Notes: a model not told the origin generated them from the sequence alone. A stretch of 64,000 bases of DNA from Plenodomus lindquistii (GCA_025504975.1 JANUWI010000005.1:2480001-2544000); one strand, 5' to 3'; shown: positions 31,265 to 45,812, counted from the first letter of the stretch. Made by a program: numbers and translations.

Positions 31265-34200
31265 TCAATGATGTCGATGCACACAGTCCCACTCGTACTA
31301 CCCTATCATTAGTTTTCTGTCTCCCAAACAACAATCACAAAAGAAGATTGCAAAACTTACAACTTTACCATCCTCATCCCCCGTATACACATTCCCCGGC
31401 ATGGGAAGTATACACGTAATCGGCGCCGCGGCACTCGGATTCGTCGGATCACTGTGATTGAGCACATTGATGAGGTTAATCGACCACTTGGCATTGTTTG
31501 CCGTCGAGCCCGAATATGGCGAAGGCGGTGTGGGTGTGAGATGGAAGATCTGTTGTCTTGTGGTTAGTATATCTGGTCCTACCTTGGAGGTGACTATATG
31601 CGCGGGTGATCATGTAAGGCAGGTGGAAAAGGAGGCGGAGTCAACACGTACTTTAACAACACCCCGTCGTTGCCCTGTGAAGATGAGTTCGCGCTCACAC
31701 CATTCATTCCCAGTCCCCTCGAACACCCCAATCGCCGTAACACCCTCCCCTTCCTCCCCATCACACACATCCTCATCTAAAAGCACCCTTCCGTTCAGCG
31801 TCGTAACAATCAATCTCGGCCCCACAGCAAGAAAGATATGTCCCGTTACACTGTTGATCCTCGCGGCTTGGACTGGTACAGGGTTCCGCTTATGACGCGG
31901 CCCGAGGTCGAGCTCGCGCACGAACTCAGAACGATTAAGATCCCAAAGGAAAACACGACCGTCAAGGGAGGCGGATAGGAAGGCGGAGAAGGCACGGGAG
32001 GCGGCGAGGGTAATGACGGGGCTTTTATGGCCGAAGAGCGACGTCGCGTTCTGGAGTTCGACGTGCCCGCGTTCGCCTTTGGACACGTTCCAGAGGGCGA
32101 GTGTGCAGTCGGTACCCGCGGTGATGAGTGTGCGGCCATCGACGAAGAGACAGGTGGTTAGTTGACCGGAGTGCAGGTGTTCGAATAGCCCAACGAGCCT
32201 TTTGGAAGAGGATTCGTAGAACCGGACGCTGCCGTCTGTAAATCCCCATTCCATGTAGCGATCGTGATGAGGTGGGATATTATGTCTGAACGGCGCAGAG
32301 CAGAGGAGTTTATCGCTTTTGGTGATATAGTTGAGCGACGAGATACGATCGCTCGATTCCAGTAGTGTGCCCGGGACGCGGTGCAAACTCTCAGCCGCGG
32401 TGTCCAGTCTCGCGGGTCTATTGCTGGCAATGTTTTCTTTCTGCGGATGAGGCCGCTGGAACACTTGTGTTGGCGTTTGTCCAAAATTATTGATGACACT
32501 AATCTTTTGCGCGCGTTCCTTCTCGTCGGTTATGGAGTCGAGGTCGATGGCGCCTTGATACGTCATCCAATGGTAGACGTTGGCGGCGTCAATGGCGGCG
32601 TCACCGCGTTGCTTGAAGCCGAATATGAGATCGATCCAATGGTGCAGGTTTGAGCTGACGTATGGGCTTTCGAGAGCCTCCCGTTGCTTCGCGATGAAGA
32701 TCGCAGGATCTCCCTTCGCCCACGGAGGAAGTTGAACATTATCAATGCTCGAGCCATCTGAGCGTAAGCCAAAGTTATAACCGTTGACGTTGGTGAGGAA
32801 GTCAGGGAGGAAGAAGAATTCTGGCGTCAGCTCTCGAACGTCCGCCATGTTCTTGTTCGAAGCAGACTCCCAGACATTCTGAATCGAGTAGAACATGCGA
32901 TCTGCATGGTCCCAGGTACCGCCTTGAATGAGGAAGAATGCTGCGCTGAATGGTTGCAGCCGCATGAGATATGAAGCTACTGTCATGGCGGACGAGTAGT
33001 GTGTGCCGTAGTGGAAAGCTTGACTAGCATCGCCCATTTCAGCAAACGAGCTGAATCTCTCTCTGATCATGTGCTCTTGTCTTGGATCCTGAACACCAAT
33101 GGGTTTCTTCAAATCCCGGAAGTTACCAGGATCTGTAAGGTCAAGCTCCTCGCTTTCGTAGTCCGAGATGACCCAAGGGAAGACAGGATATTGGGTAAGA
33201 TCGTTAAACGTCCGTCCTGCAAGTGTGTTGACGAACATGAGGTAATGAAAGTTGGACATCTCTCCTCGCAACCACTTCTTGGTAGCTGGATGCGATGAGG
33301 CGGAGCCAAATGCGGATGCAAAGCGCGACCCAAGGGTTTGTGGTGCCTCTTCTGGATTTCGCAAAGAGTCAAGCCGCCACGCGATCTCCAGATTGGCAAG
33401 CTTCTCTGGATTAGCGACATGCGAAGCTCTTTGCAGAACTCGAGAATGAATGTCGTTGCGGGCCTGTGCTGAAACAGCTGTCAAGAGGTAGCTGCGTCCA
33501 TCGTCAAAAAAGACCTCAATACCGACATCGCGGTGCAAGAACCGTCGCTTGGAGATACTGATGACTTCTGTCCATTTCCAGTTTCTTGCTGCATCTTCTT
33601 GGCTGCGGGGTGGCGGCCGTCGGTTTGTGACTGCTTCTTTGCCGGCAATGACCTGAACGTATGGATCTCGCTCGTCAGGTGGTGCCTGCCACACACGCAC
33701 GATCTCACCGTCTGATCGTTGGAAGAAGTCGTCAAGCAAGTATAAACAGTCTTTTCCAACAATCAAGAGCCCTTCTATGGCTTCCAGTCCAACCACGCGA
33801 GATATGTTGCAGACGTATTGCACCTGGTCGCCACGATTGAGACTCCGCATAACCTTTCGATTCTTGTCTTCGAAGCCATCTTCGTCTTCGAACATGGCTT
33901 CGACCATCTCGAAGTCATCCTCGCTACCGGACTCCGCATCGTCTTGGCCATCACCACCCGCGCTGAGCGCAGAAGACGGCCTGCGTGTCTGTTTCTTGGT
34001 GGGTGTGACACCAACAGCCTCCTTGGCTGAAATTGACGGGACGTTCGTGTCCAAATTTATCCGGTCTCTTGGGTCGGTGTCCTTTCGCTTTGGCTGATAG
34101 GTTTGATCACGATTGGTGTTGTCGATGATAATCCTCATACGTTTCCGATCGCGGCCCTCCGTCTCATCAAGTCGCCACTTGGCTGGTGGGCTGTCTTCAA

Positions 34201-37200
34201 AGAGCCCACATGGACCTTTGAGTTGATGATCGAGCTTCGCGAGGACCGTTGTCATGTATGTCGCATTATCTTGCTGATCCTGTAGGACGCGCTGATGCTT
34301 GATACGCTCAGAAGCATGGATGTTCGATCGCCAGTGGTTTGTGGAATTCTCGTGGTGGCTCCAAACGTTCTCTGTCGTCAACTCTTCGGCCTGCCATTGC
34401 TTCAGTCTTTCTTTGCGTTTGGAAACTCGTCTTTGGGAGGTTTCCTCTGTCAACTTGTTCTGGTTATGTGCGAAGTTATCCCATGTTCGAGACATGGACC
34501 CATAGAAGAAGCCGTCCAGATCCTTCTTGTTCTTGTCAAGCCATTGTAGAAAGGTCTCGTTGTCAAGTTCGACGAGCTTCTGGAATCCCTCGTAGAGATT
34601 GTTCCTGTCTGACTGGATAGCGTCGGCCAGTATCTCGGTGGTCTCGTTGGGCTTCTGCACCATCAGCAGACGCCAAAAGTTAGCGGATGCTAGCCGGACG
34701 GCCTCAGACTCTGAAGACAGCTTGGTATACAGTAAATAGCAAATCATCTTCAACGAGAAGGATTCGTTGTTAGCAGAAGAGAGGATAATTGGCTGCCAGT
34801 AGACCATTTTCTCAATGACGGCAGTCGTACTGGATCCGCTCTCCGACTCGTCTGGATCTGCCAGTCGAAGCAATGCCACTTTCAAGAAAGTCGTCCGTAT
34901 CAGTTGAGTGGCCTGCGTGCATAGCCGCACACTCTTAATGGATGCTATGTCTGGTCGCTCTAGATACTCTAGTAAGAACCCTGCGAAGTCTAGTAATGAT
35001 TCTGCGCCTTCAAGGAACCATCCTTCAAAGACTGCCTCAGAAACGTGGATTACGAATCTTGACAGGTTGGTGAGTACTCGCGGCTCATGGAGAAGCTTCT
35101 GATCAAGCTGAAGTGCATTCTTCACCGAAGACAAAGTCTGTCGTAGTATGTAAGACTCGAAATATGCCTGGTGTTCTTGAAATCCTGGTGGCGTCTTTAA
35201 GAAAAGACCTAGGCCAGGAAAGTCCTTACGCGTAAAGATCTGGTCCTTGAAAACGTCCAGAACAACTTCGACCATGGCTTCCACCACGGAGCTGCCGACC
35301 TTTAGCGCGACAGGCGCGGTGAATCTTGGCGATAGGATCGGGTTGAGAGACGGTTGCTTGACGGCTTTATTCCTGTCAGCTGACACGAGAACGAAGGAAG
35401 AGGCTCTTCGCAGCGGCATAACTCTTCTTGCAGACGGTGCCGGTGAGACATTCACCTTGCTTGTGCGCACCACGGGCGCTTCCTGTCCGTCGGTCTGTGA
35501 GAGTGGCTGAATGAGCACATCGCGGCCTTCAAACGTCAACGATCCTCTGGACAGCAGCTCGGTCTCTGCGCTGACGCTGTCCGAAGTGACGATGACCGGG
35601 TAGAGAACAAAAAGAAGTTCCTGGACATAGTTTGACGTATTCGCGTAGTCGCGGAAGCTTTCCGATCGTGAATGAAGTTCAGAAAGAAATTGTATGGCAG
35701 AATTCAGCACGACTGCAAAGTCGTTGAGACGCTCAGCTTGCGGAGCTCTTGTATCTGCCAAAGTTAGCATTGGCTTGCCAGGATTCCTATCGATCATCGT
35801 ACCGACTGTGGGCTGTGTGGCATTGAGAGACATTGTTCTACGCCGCCCTCTCGATACTGTATTGTCGGTCTCTAAGGACTGAGAAGCCTTGTTCTCCGCC
35901 CTAGGGTGGTCTCGATCTTTCACTATTGCTCGCAAGCCTGTATCGAGCATAGCCGATATGACTGGGAAAATCTCAGGATAGCAAAGCCGGAGCTTCGACT
36001 GCGGCGAATGCATGATGAAGATGTCAACCAGATTGAAGACGTCAAAATCTCTCTCGAAATCGATGGTCGCAACGTCGCGGTCAAATAGTATTGCGAAACA
36101 GATTGTCCAAATGCCGGGAGTGTTCCACCAATGTCGGAGTCTATTCTTCATCAATGTGAACCCACCAGTCTTGTCTGCAAACTTTTTGACGAAGTGAGGG
36201 CCGTTTAATACCAGTAGTCTGCCTAGTATTTTCGTCCCCAAAACCACCACGCGTTGATCGGGCTCAGCGAGCAAGTACAATAACCATTTTCCGGTGACGT
36301 GCTTTGCAAATCGAATAATCTCGTTGGGGTTGTGAGGGTCGCACAGCAGCTCAGCCAGGAGCTCCAGTACAGCGATGCCCAGGTCTGGCAAAGACAGAAT
36401 TGGATTGATGCTGATGGCAGGGCTTGCTGACCGGGGAGTGGCACCGGGTGTTGATGACGTCGGGGTCACTTTGCGAAGCCGACGAATGCTTGCTTGGGGT
36501 CGCAGCGTCCTCTTCGCATACGAAGCACGGCTGTCATGCAACGCGTAGGTGACGAACAGAGACAACGATCTTGCATTCTCGCCATTGAAGTTGGTGAGCA
36601 GAAGTGCCTTGAAAGCTTCCAAGAAAAGTTTGAAAGTGTCAATGGTGAAGTTTTCGCCTTTCAGAGCATCGGTGAGCCGCTTCACGACCCCTGCCACGGC
36701 GGTTAGCAATGCTCACAGAGGCTGTCATTGAGAACATACGGATCCTTTGAAATCTCTTGGCATTGTAGTGATGATGTTTGCTACCCTTGGCGAATTGGAT
36801 GAATTGCCGGTAGTACAGTTTCTGGGTCTCCAATGAGGTGGCTCTACGCCAAATCTCTAGGTCTACCAATAGGACACGGTAGGCTAGGGGGTTGATGATA
36901 AGCGATTCCGTTGGCTCCTTCTCGTCGTATCCGACGAATCGAAGGATGGTCAGAAGCAGTTGCATGACAAAAGTCTCGCACTCTTCCGGCGATACATCAA
37001 GTGAGGATGCATTGCGCATGACGATGCCACCCATACTGAAGCCGATCTTCTGGCGGATGACCTCAGCCAGTACGGCAAACCCATTGCGCTGCTCCATGGC
37101 CTCGCAGTTGCGCCAATTACCCCCAACAGCCTCAAGCAGGATGTTCACTGCCCGCAGCATGCTGTCTAATGTCTGTGCAGACTGCACAAGCTTCAGACCT

Positions 37201-39410
37201 ACCGCAACGCAGCCACCGATGCGCCATATAGCGTCGTCGAGTGATTGCGGCACTACCACAACCGGATCGCCGGACAATCGCCCAAAACCTCTAGCTTGCG
37301 ACAGAGCATCATTGACCGATGGTACCGCTGCATTGATAATAATGGGCGTACTGTGCATTCGTGTGTACTTGTGTAGGACCTTGGCCGACTCCCGCGATAG
37401 CGATCGAATGAGCTGTGATTCATCTATGGCGTTCCTGTCGTCGTCGTCCATGACAGAGCTTGGTGAGAAGCTCAGAAGGATCTTCGATTCTGGCATCAAT
37501 TGACTGGCATTAGCACGAATTGCGGCGACGATTTCAGACCGTTCTTCTCGCCCAGGGTGCAGTATTTCATTATGAACATGAAGCTCGGCCGACGTGCGAT
37601 AGGTTTGGAACGAGCCGAGTCGATCTTGAAAGTTACCGCTGTAGCGAGGGCCGAGCTTGTGATATACTGCAATCAGCTCATCTGAAAGCGGTTCCGAGAA
37701 GAGGTGAAAGGAAGCCATGGACAGCTTAGACTTGATCACATTCCTACCCAGACGCGGTGCGAGATTTCGCGGTGTGCCTAAAAATGCAAGAATGTTATGT
37801 TTCGATGTGCTTGACGACATGGATGCAAAGCTCTCCTGACTGCTGTCGAGAAGAGGCGGATGTGATGGGTAGTGTGCCTTCATGGTTTCGGTGAACTCGC
37901 CGTCGACGAAGAGTGAAGCTTTAGCAGCACCTATACCAATAGTTTTTGCTCGCCGATGAACAATGGCGATATGATACCATCTACCGCGTTCGAAGCGAGG
38001 CGCTTTCTTGAAACGTACACTTGGGACGACACCGGTGGAATGTCCCATATAAGTCTGCAGTATAAAACATCGCGTGTCCTTTTCTAGGTACGCCATCACA
38101 AAGCAAGTCTGGGTGTCATCATACGCACCGAAAAGGGTGGTGTGGCAGTCTTTGTCAAAGCGGTCTACCCTTACCCATGCGGCAAATGTATAGCCGCCGC
38201 CAGGTGAGACGGGAGGAAAGGGTCGGCCCATGTCTGGAAGCTCCATTGCGCTGAAGCCGTGGAGCGATAGGTCGAATTGTATAAAGGGTGGACTCCGCGA
38301 CGACCGCATGCCGCGAAGAAGGAATTCGGCTGCTCGCTCAGATGATGCTGCCTTCCGAAACAGGTAGTAAGCATCATCAAGCCTACTGATTCCATATTCG
38401 ATCAGGCTGTCGGCCAGTTCCTGCAATAAGCCAGCTTCTGTGGGCCCGCACTTGTCATCGAAGATCAATGGCAAGATGAAGCTCAGCACTCCAGTGACAT
38501 GTAACGCGGCCTTGTTGTACGAGGAAATGGTAGTGATTTCGAGAATGGCAAGCAGAACCGAGACAGACAGGGCTTTCGATCTTGTGCCTGGTATGTCCTT
38601 GCCCGACAGGCCCTGCCAAAAGTGGAGGATGCTCGGTATAACATCGGGGTTTTGGAGGACTTCGTTGGCGCTGAAGATGGCGCGCACCTGGTCTCGCAGC
38701 GGGGCCAGGTCGATGTCGGAGTCGCTGTGTATCGACTGTGGACCGTGGACGACGATGTCGAGGGGCTGTGTGCTGTCGCTCGTTGCTGCGGGGGTGGCAC
38801 CTTCCCGCTGGGCCTGCGCCGCCTCGACCTTCTTGTCAATGTCGCGGAAGATGCGCGTCATAGTCTCTTCGCCCAGTGCAAAGGCGAGCAGGCAGCCAAA
38901 CAGCTGTTCCTGCCCCGCATCGTCGCGCGTGCTCTGAGAGTGGCCGCCGAATATGCCTGTGCTGCCCAACGCCTGCTCGAGCGCGCCCCACCCACCGTCT
39001 TCGACACGCTTGGCGAAGAAGCGCCTGTTGCCCGCATGCTCGTTGAGGGCGTCGGAAAGCACGTCCAGCGTGGCCTTGATCACCTCGAAGAAGTCGATGC
39101 GGTCGGGCGTGGACAGCTCGGTGGGCTTGTAGAAGCCAGAGAGGGAGCGGATGGTGAGGAGCAGCACCTCGAAGCCGCGCACATGGCGAAAGGCGTCTTT
39201 GGTGTGCGTCTGGTCGCTCGACTCTATGAGCAGCTGGCGCATGCGGCGCAGCGAGTTGCTCTGCCGCTGCAGCACATGGGGCGTGGGAGGCGACGTCTCA
39301 GCGGCTGTGCTGAGCTCGTCGGCGAGGGTGCGCAGTTCGGCAATCTGGCTGTTGGAGGGCGGACCTCTCGAGGCGGCCGTCGAGGATCGGTGTGGCCGCG
39401 TGGTCGCCAT
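31265..39410 (-). CDS. BEACH-domain / WD40 protein (beige-neurobeachin family)
   Basis: Four exons (39410-36740, 36690-31652, 31549-31361, 31297-31265) join to 2643 residues. Intron 1 is 49 bp (GTATGT, GCTAAC branch site), intron 2 is 102 bp and intron 3 is 63 bp. The N-terminal half is helical, with a concanavalin-like lectin module at about 373-570 ('GGGYTFAAWVRVDRFD'). A PH-like domain lies at about 1845-1960 and the BEACH domain at about 2020-2310 ('SNFHYLMFVNTLAGRTFNDL', 'YPVFPWVISDY', 'FHYGTHYSSAMTVASYLMRL', 'FFFLPDFLTN'). WD40 repeats fill the C-terminus, and the last short exon ends 'YEWDCVHRHH'. Family members such as yeast Bph1, LvsA and ALFY are giant scaffolds in vesicle traffic, vacuole function and wall integrity. 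It lies divergently from the subtilase. Confidence 0.93.
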
Positions 39411-40779
39411 AATCAGTCACGATAGCGGCAGAGGCGGAGGCGCGGAGGAGAGGCTATCGTGGGGTCGGAAGCACAATCATGTCTCTGCGGAACCCAGTCC
39501 CCGCATGTCGCGCAGTGAAGTGGCTACGTGAAGTGGCTACACCGAATGCGGCGGAGAGGGGCGTGGGTGCGTGTATAGGGCTCGATGGCAAATTGCAGCT
39601 CGACGTCTGCAAAGAAGCGCTGCTGCTCCACTTGGACGGGTGGTTCCTGCTTGATGCTAAAGCGGGCAAGGAGCTTGGGCCTTTGATAGTCAAGTACGGT
39701 AGGTACGGTACCCCAGGCAGCAGCTAGCTGCTATGCCCATCCTACGAAGCTGAAAGGAGCTACAAACATTGACCTCCACAAGCAACTGAGGCTGACAGAC
39801 GTAGTTCAGGCTTATACGTTATACTTCCAGTACAATACAATACAAAGTATACAGCAGCAGTTATATAGTATACCTGTTGCGTATACGTGTTCCAAGCACA
39901 TACGAGTACAACATTGTGTGCGACGACACGCTCAAGCTCCTTCGCAGAGAAGATGTAGTATCGAGACGGATGCACGATGAAACTGTTATTTTCAAGTGTG
40001 CCACCCATTCCAGGCGCCAGCCAAACTTGATACAGCTCTGATATGCACCTACTACGTCTCACGCGGACGGACGGCGAACTGCTGACTAGGCGGCGCGGCG
40101 TTCACGAGACAGTATGGATGACAGCTGCACAAAAGCAGACAAGCGGGGAGTAGGCATGTGGGAGCGGCCGCGTCGCCTTCCATGTACCAAGATGAATCAT
40201 GAGCTTCACAACAATGCATCGTCTTTCATTAAAGCACAGCCCAGATGGCACAAGCCGCAGTAATCAGTAATGCACTCGTCTTCCCAACGTGTGCTCCCAG
40301 CCTGTCGTCAATCGACCACTCCATGGCGAGCGCGTGCAGTACCGTATCGACTGCTGGAAGCGTCATACAGCAAGCAGGGGCTCAGGCTCGTACCGACCAA
40401 TGTACAGCCCCAGTCGCGCAACCACCAGCTGTATCATACACAATCCCTTTCTTGGATTGGTCGACAGTACCCTGATTATGACATTTAATACAGTACCACC
40501 GCATTATCGCTAGCGCACCCCCCCAGCCTCACTCGCAAGGTCATGCGTCACCCCCAGCGTGGCCCATGCACCTCGGCGCCTTGATACAGAGTAGATAAGA
40601 GCTCCATAGCTACCGTTGCCCCAGCTCCATCTCCCCATCCTCCTCCCCCCATCCTCTCTCTCCCCATCACTCATCCATCACATCAGCCCCATCATCTCTC
40701 TCTTCGCAGCTTCAATAGTGCTGCGACTCCCTCCACCTCTCTTTCATAGTAACTCGCTGTGCGAGCCCCAACCGCCATC
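39411..40779. other. Divergent intergenic region (BEACH / subtilase)
   Basis: 1.37 kb between outward-facing genes. It includes TA-rich stretches near 39825-39880 and a long C/T-rich tract (about 40620-40740) just before the protease ATG, a typical fungal pyrimidine-rich core promoter. No gene recognised. Confidence 0.45.
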
Positions 40780-42796
40780 ATGAGATACAGCCTGCTCTCC
40801 GTTCTCCCGGCGCTTGCCGCTGCCTCTCCCACCTTCTCTGTCGAGACCATCCACAAAGACGCGGCCCCCGTGCTCTCGTCGACACACGCCAAGGAGGTGC
40901 CCAACTCGTACATGGTTGTCTTCAAGAAGCACGTCAAAGACAGCCACGCCAAAGAGCACCACGACTGGGTCCAGAGCGTCCACTCGAAGAGCCAGGAGCG
41001 CATGGAGCTCAAGAAGCGCTCAGACTTCCCCGTCTCATCTGCCATCTTTGATGGCCTCAAGCACACCTACAACATGGCCGGCATGATGGGCTACTCTGGT
41101 CATTTTGATGACGAGACCATCGAGGCCATCCGGAGACACCCCGATGTAAGTCGCGACTCGTTTTGTTTCACTTGGCAGTCATTCTGGCTCGCTTTGGGGA
41201 TCCCGCCTCTCAAGCGCACGCACGGAGTTGGCAGCGGATGACGCGTTCTGGCGGCTTTGTGGCTGGGCTGGGCTTGTGGCTGCTGCCTGGAGCCGAAGCT
41301 TGACGCGAGTCATGTCCAAACACGACGCGCGCAGCTCCAAGCCCGCCCGAGTTCCCTCATATGTTTGTGAGCGATTCGTTCGGCTTGACAGAGCTACGCG
41401 GTCCGCTTGTGGCAACCTTTGAGGAGTCACATTCGTGGCCTCTGGGGCGATCTGGTGAGGCGGCAAGCTGCCGCTTAACTCCGCAGGCAACTCCGGTGGC
41501 GCTATCGCAATCGCAATCGCACGTGATCCATTCAGGTACTCAGGCACTAACGCGTCATGATAGGTCGACTACATCGAGCGCGACTCCGAGGTTCACACCC
41601 TTGGCGACGACTACGAGACGGAGAAGAACGCCCCCTGGGGTCTCGCCCGTATCTCCCACCGTGACTCCCTGACCTTCGGCTCATGGAACAAGTACCTCTA
41701 CTCCGCCGACGGTGGTGAGGGCGTTGACGTCTACGTCATCGACACTGGCACAAACACCAAGCACGTCGACTTTGAGGGTCGTGCCAAGTGGGGAAAGACT
41801 ATCCCCAACGGTGATGCCGACGAGGACGGCAACGGCCACGGCACCCACTGCTCCGGCACTGTTGCTGGTAAGAAGTACGGTGTCGCCAAGAAGGCCCACG
41901 TCTACGCCGTCAAGGTCCTCCGCTCCAATGGCTCTGGCACCATGTCCGACGTCGTCAAGGGTGTTGAGTGGGCTGCTAAGTCTCACACCGAGACCGTCCA
42001 GGCTGCCAAGGACGGCAAGAAGAAGGGCTTCAAGGGTAGCGCGGCCAACATGAGTCTGGGAGGTGGCAAGTCCACCACTCTCGACCTGGCTGTCAACGCT
42101 GCTGTCGATGCTGGTATCCACTTCGCCGTCGCTGCCGGTAACGACAACGCCGACTCTTGCAACTACTCCCCTGCTGCAGCTGAGAACGCCGTCACCGTTG
42201 GTGCCTCCACTCTGCTTGATGAGCGTGCCTACTTCTCCAACTACGGAAAGTGCAACGACATCTTCGCCCCTGGTCTCAACATCCTTTCCACCTGGATCGG
42301 CTCTGAGCACGCTACCAACACCATCTCTGGTACCTCCATGGCCTCTCCCCACATTGCTGGTCTCCTTGCCTACATGCTGTCTCTCCAGCCTGCCAAGGAC
42401 TCTGCCTACGCCGTCGCCGACATCACTCCCAAGAAGCTCAAGGCCAACCTCATCTCCGTCGCCACCGTCGGTGCTCTCTCCGATGTCCCCAGCAACACCA
42501 AGAACATCCTCGCATGGAACGGTGGAGGTTCCTCCAACTACACCGAGATTGTCGAGAAGGGTGGCTACCAATCGAAGAAGTCCGTCGAAGAGGAGCAGGA
42601 GTCTGAGTTCCGCATCACCATCCCTTCCATTGCTGACATCGAGGCCGACTTTGAGAAGGCCAAGGAGTCTGCTGGACGCAAGGCTCACCAGGTCGGTGGC
42701 AAGCTCCAGAAGCTCGAGTCCGAGATTGAGGACTTCATCGCCGAGGAGATGGAGGTTATGTTCGAGAAGGTCAAGGAGCGTGTTGCTAGCCAGTAA
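40780..42796 (+). CDS. Vacuolar-type subtilisin-like serine protease (cerevisin/Alp2-like, S8)
   Basis: Exons 40780-41145 and 41564-42796 give 532 residues; the intron is 418 bp (GTAAGT...GATAG), long for this genome. Signal peptide 'MRYSLLSVLPALAAASP' is followed by an inhibitor_I9 propeptide ('NSYMVVFKKHVKDSHAKEHH'). The catalytic triad is Asp182 ('VYVIDTGTN'), His214 ('GHGTHCSGT') and Ser380 ('SGTSMASPHIAG'), with oxyanion Asn315 ('AAGNDN'). The C-terminal 75 residues form a charged helix or coiled coil ('EEEMEVMFEKVKERVASQ'), as in vacuolar subtilases of moulds that are also known allergens. The family degrades proteins in the vacuole and helps mature other hydrolases. Codon use is strongly C-ending, which suggests high expression. 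Confidence 0.95.
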
Positions 42797-45700
42797 GTAG
42801 CTGTAGCTTCACCTCTACGTCTCCTGGCTCTGTGACATGAGTCGAGGTAGTAAGCGTCGCATATCATATGCAGGCCCCCGGCCTCTGCAATGTTGCTACT
42901 CGGAAGAGTGTAACGTGTGTGGACAGACATGTTTCGATTGGCATATGGGCGTTGGGCATCATCGCGCTACGTGCGTGTCTCTTTTGGGCTTTCCAACTTG
43001 ATGTAACTGTAATGGATTGGAATTGGGTCTTTCTTGGTATAGGACGTAAACGAGGAGGAGTAGATATCCAGAATGAAATCTGTCTTTCCCTCTATCACCG
43101 TTCCCTGTCAACGCAGTGCATTCGTGCTGACTTCGTGTTGTGAATGATTGCATGCCCGTTGCAAATTGTGCGTTTATCCAAACTTCTCTGTACGCCAACT
43201 AACGTGCGTGGATGCATTGTGCTTGTGCGATCGCATGCTGTCACGTACTTGACCGTACAACAAACGCTTTTTGTCTAGCACGCTGTTTGTAGGCTCCCTA
43301 CCCTCGTGAGCCACGTTCCAAGGAGCGTTGAAATTGAACTGATCAGTCTATTCGCGATTTTTCGCTCTACCTCTCGCTGCGAAAATTTATACTAAACCAG
43401 AAGCCCCCCTTTCAATCTTTTAGTAGAAGTGTGCAATGAGCAACGGCCACTGATATAAGAACAGTTGAGTTCTGTATCATATGTGGTTGACCTACTCGCA
43501 GTTCCATTTTGAATATGCCTGCGTAGTGTCCAAGTCCGTAATCAACAGAATAGCTATGGGGCCTCTCACAGCTAATGGGCGACTAAATTCAACGCAATAT
43601 ATCTTTCTTCGTTCTGAGTGCGTATCAGTTTAGCCCGCGACGGGGCTTTCCTCACGCTAACGTTTGGCTGTGACGTTCCGCTTGATTGATCATTTAATTT
43701 GGGCACAGGACAGTTGCATTCCCTTGTTACTCCGAGATATTGGGAGTGTTTGCCTCGGCTAATTGGTAGGCAATGCAATGTAGCCTGTATGTACACTTGT
43801 ATGTTCTTTCGTACATGGGGATAACTCTATCCTCATCATGTAGTCCAATTATTCCGGATAATCCCCACCCAGCTCTACATTATCGAACTTTTGTTACAAA
43901 GAGAACTCAGTCTTAGCGTGCGCGTAGAGTAAATTCAGAGCGATTGTATTTTCGCCTTAGACGATTGGGAAAGGTTGGTTCATCTTCCTTGATCCACGTG
44001 TAAGAGGAAAATCCAAAATTTGCCTGCAAGAGACCGTGTCGCTCAATACCTCGCGAATGGTACATCGAGAACCATTGATTTTAGTTACAGGAGCTATCGC
44101 GACATACACTCTGGAAAACTCATGCTCGTCCTAATGCTATCCCAAAAAGAAGAAAAGTTTATAATTGCAAGAATGTCACATCATATTGTTCGTTGAAGCG
44201 CAGAGTATGTAAAGGCAACAGCAACAGGATCTTCGTCACTCGCGAACATAAATTAGAATGGGGTCCCGTTCACGTGAATATAATCGTCCGGATATCGTTG
44301 TCTTTGCTGAAGAAGTTGAAGTCGTAATAGTATTGTACTGCACAATTCGTTTGCTGAATATATATTCATGCAGCGAGGACACATTTGGCAGTGCGCAGCT
44401 TTTTCACCCGTCCATTACACAGAACATGGTTTTGGGCCTATGGCACACCGAAGTCTGGCGAAGTCAAGATGTACGTGGGTCAGGTTACATGTGTCAGGCG
44501 ATCGAAGAGTTTGAGTTTGATCCTGTTGGGAGCTAGGTACACCTTCAGGTCGATACTCACGTAAGATGTTGAGTTGGCGGCTTGATACATTTCACGTCGC
44601 TTCCTGCTAAACATTTGTGCCACGGCCAGTTATCTACTATTCCCCCGTCTCGATCGAGGAGTGCAAGCGGTTCAATACGGAGAAAGTCCAATGTTGCCAC
44701 CATTCGGTCTTTCATCACTGCATGGTCTCTTGCGCCAAAGACATCATGCACTGGCTTTTGGCAATGAAAGTTTTGCACGCATGTTGGTTCCTGAGTATCC
44801 ATTTAGCACCTCCACAAGAAAAAATCTGATGACCGAAGTTCAAGCGATCAGTGTGCCCGGCCCGTGGTAAAAAATCTCGGTATGTCCGAGCACGATACGG
44901 GAGGCGCCACCATAACGGGTACGCTTGCGCGCCTCGTGATTGTGTCAAAATGTTGGTGGGTACCGGAGAGCACAAATCACAACGTGGAGAGCCCTGATAA
45001 ATTTGTCGGGGGACGCTACCGCGCGAAGCTGGAGCTCCACAGGTCGGATGCGGAGATGACTCGTGTGGCGGAGTTTTTGGCTCTGGCGGGACGTCGGCAT
45101 GACATCACACATCGCGATTCAGAATTCGATAAACCGGACTCAAGACTCGAGGCGCAGCTTGGCATTACGGTTTGGCGCGGCTTGTGCAAATCTTGTTCGA
45201 GGCTTGAGAGCGCTTGGGAGAGGGAGCGTGTCTTGGGACGCTTGTTGCGCGAGAGTTGCACATGTTGGCATTTGTGATGAGTTTAACTAAATATGTGCTA
45301 TCAAAGTCGCGATCTGGGGAACCTACAACATGACGTAACCAGGCATACAAAGAAGAGGCAGCACATGCGCCACTGCCACAAAGTTTACGCACTGCACTTC
45401 TGCGGCACATGACCCACTATTATCACTACAATCGTCGCATCCTGAGAGGCCGCAACACCGCATTCACAACGGTTTCCTAACCCCAATCGCCGTAGCGGTT
45501 GTAGCCTGTCAGCACTCCACAGTGCCAGAGGATCCGATATGACGTTTTGACGGCTGAAGGATTACCTTGTGATGCACACCGTGCTGCAAACGCGCCGCCT
45601 AACGACATCACCGTTGTCTCACCTACAAAAGGCGCGTGTGGCCTGCACCGCGGCTGTGACGCTCATCAATAATCATTCTTTATTGAACCTCATCTCACCC

Positions 45701-45812
45701 ACGTGCCGCCCTTATCTTCCCCACAGATCTTGCGATTCTATGCAGGTCGACTGCTAGGGCGCGCTTATTACCATCTCGCTGGAAAAGTTGAACGCAGTCG
45801 TCTTCCATCATC
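42797..45812. other. 3-kb region without a recognisable gene
   Basis: Scattered short open frames (for example 44258-44536 and 44802-44557) start with ATG but show no domain, signal peptide or splice pattern I can defend. Composition is normal, not RIP-like. The last 250 bases are presumably the MFS transporter promoter. Confidence 0.5.

Noticed and set aside
31610..31651. Reading the BEACH protein as ending at the TGA in the intron
   Set aside because: The GTACGT donor and the following exons encode more sequence that joins in phase and ends in a short terminal exon.
44258..45277. Three ATG- or GTG-starting open frames of 80-137 codons
   Set aside because: No family match, no intron signals and mutually overlapping frames; treated as chance.
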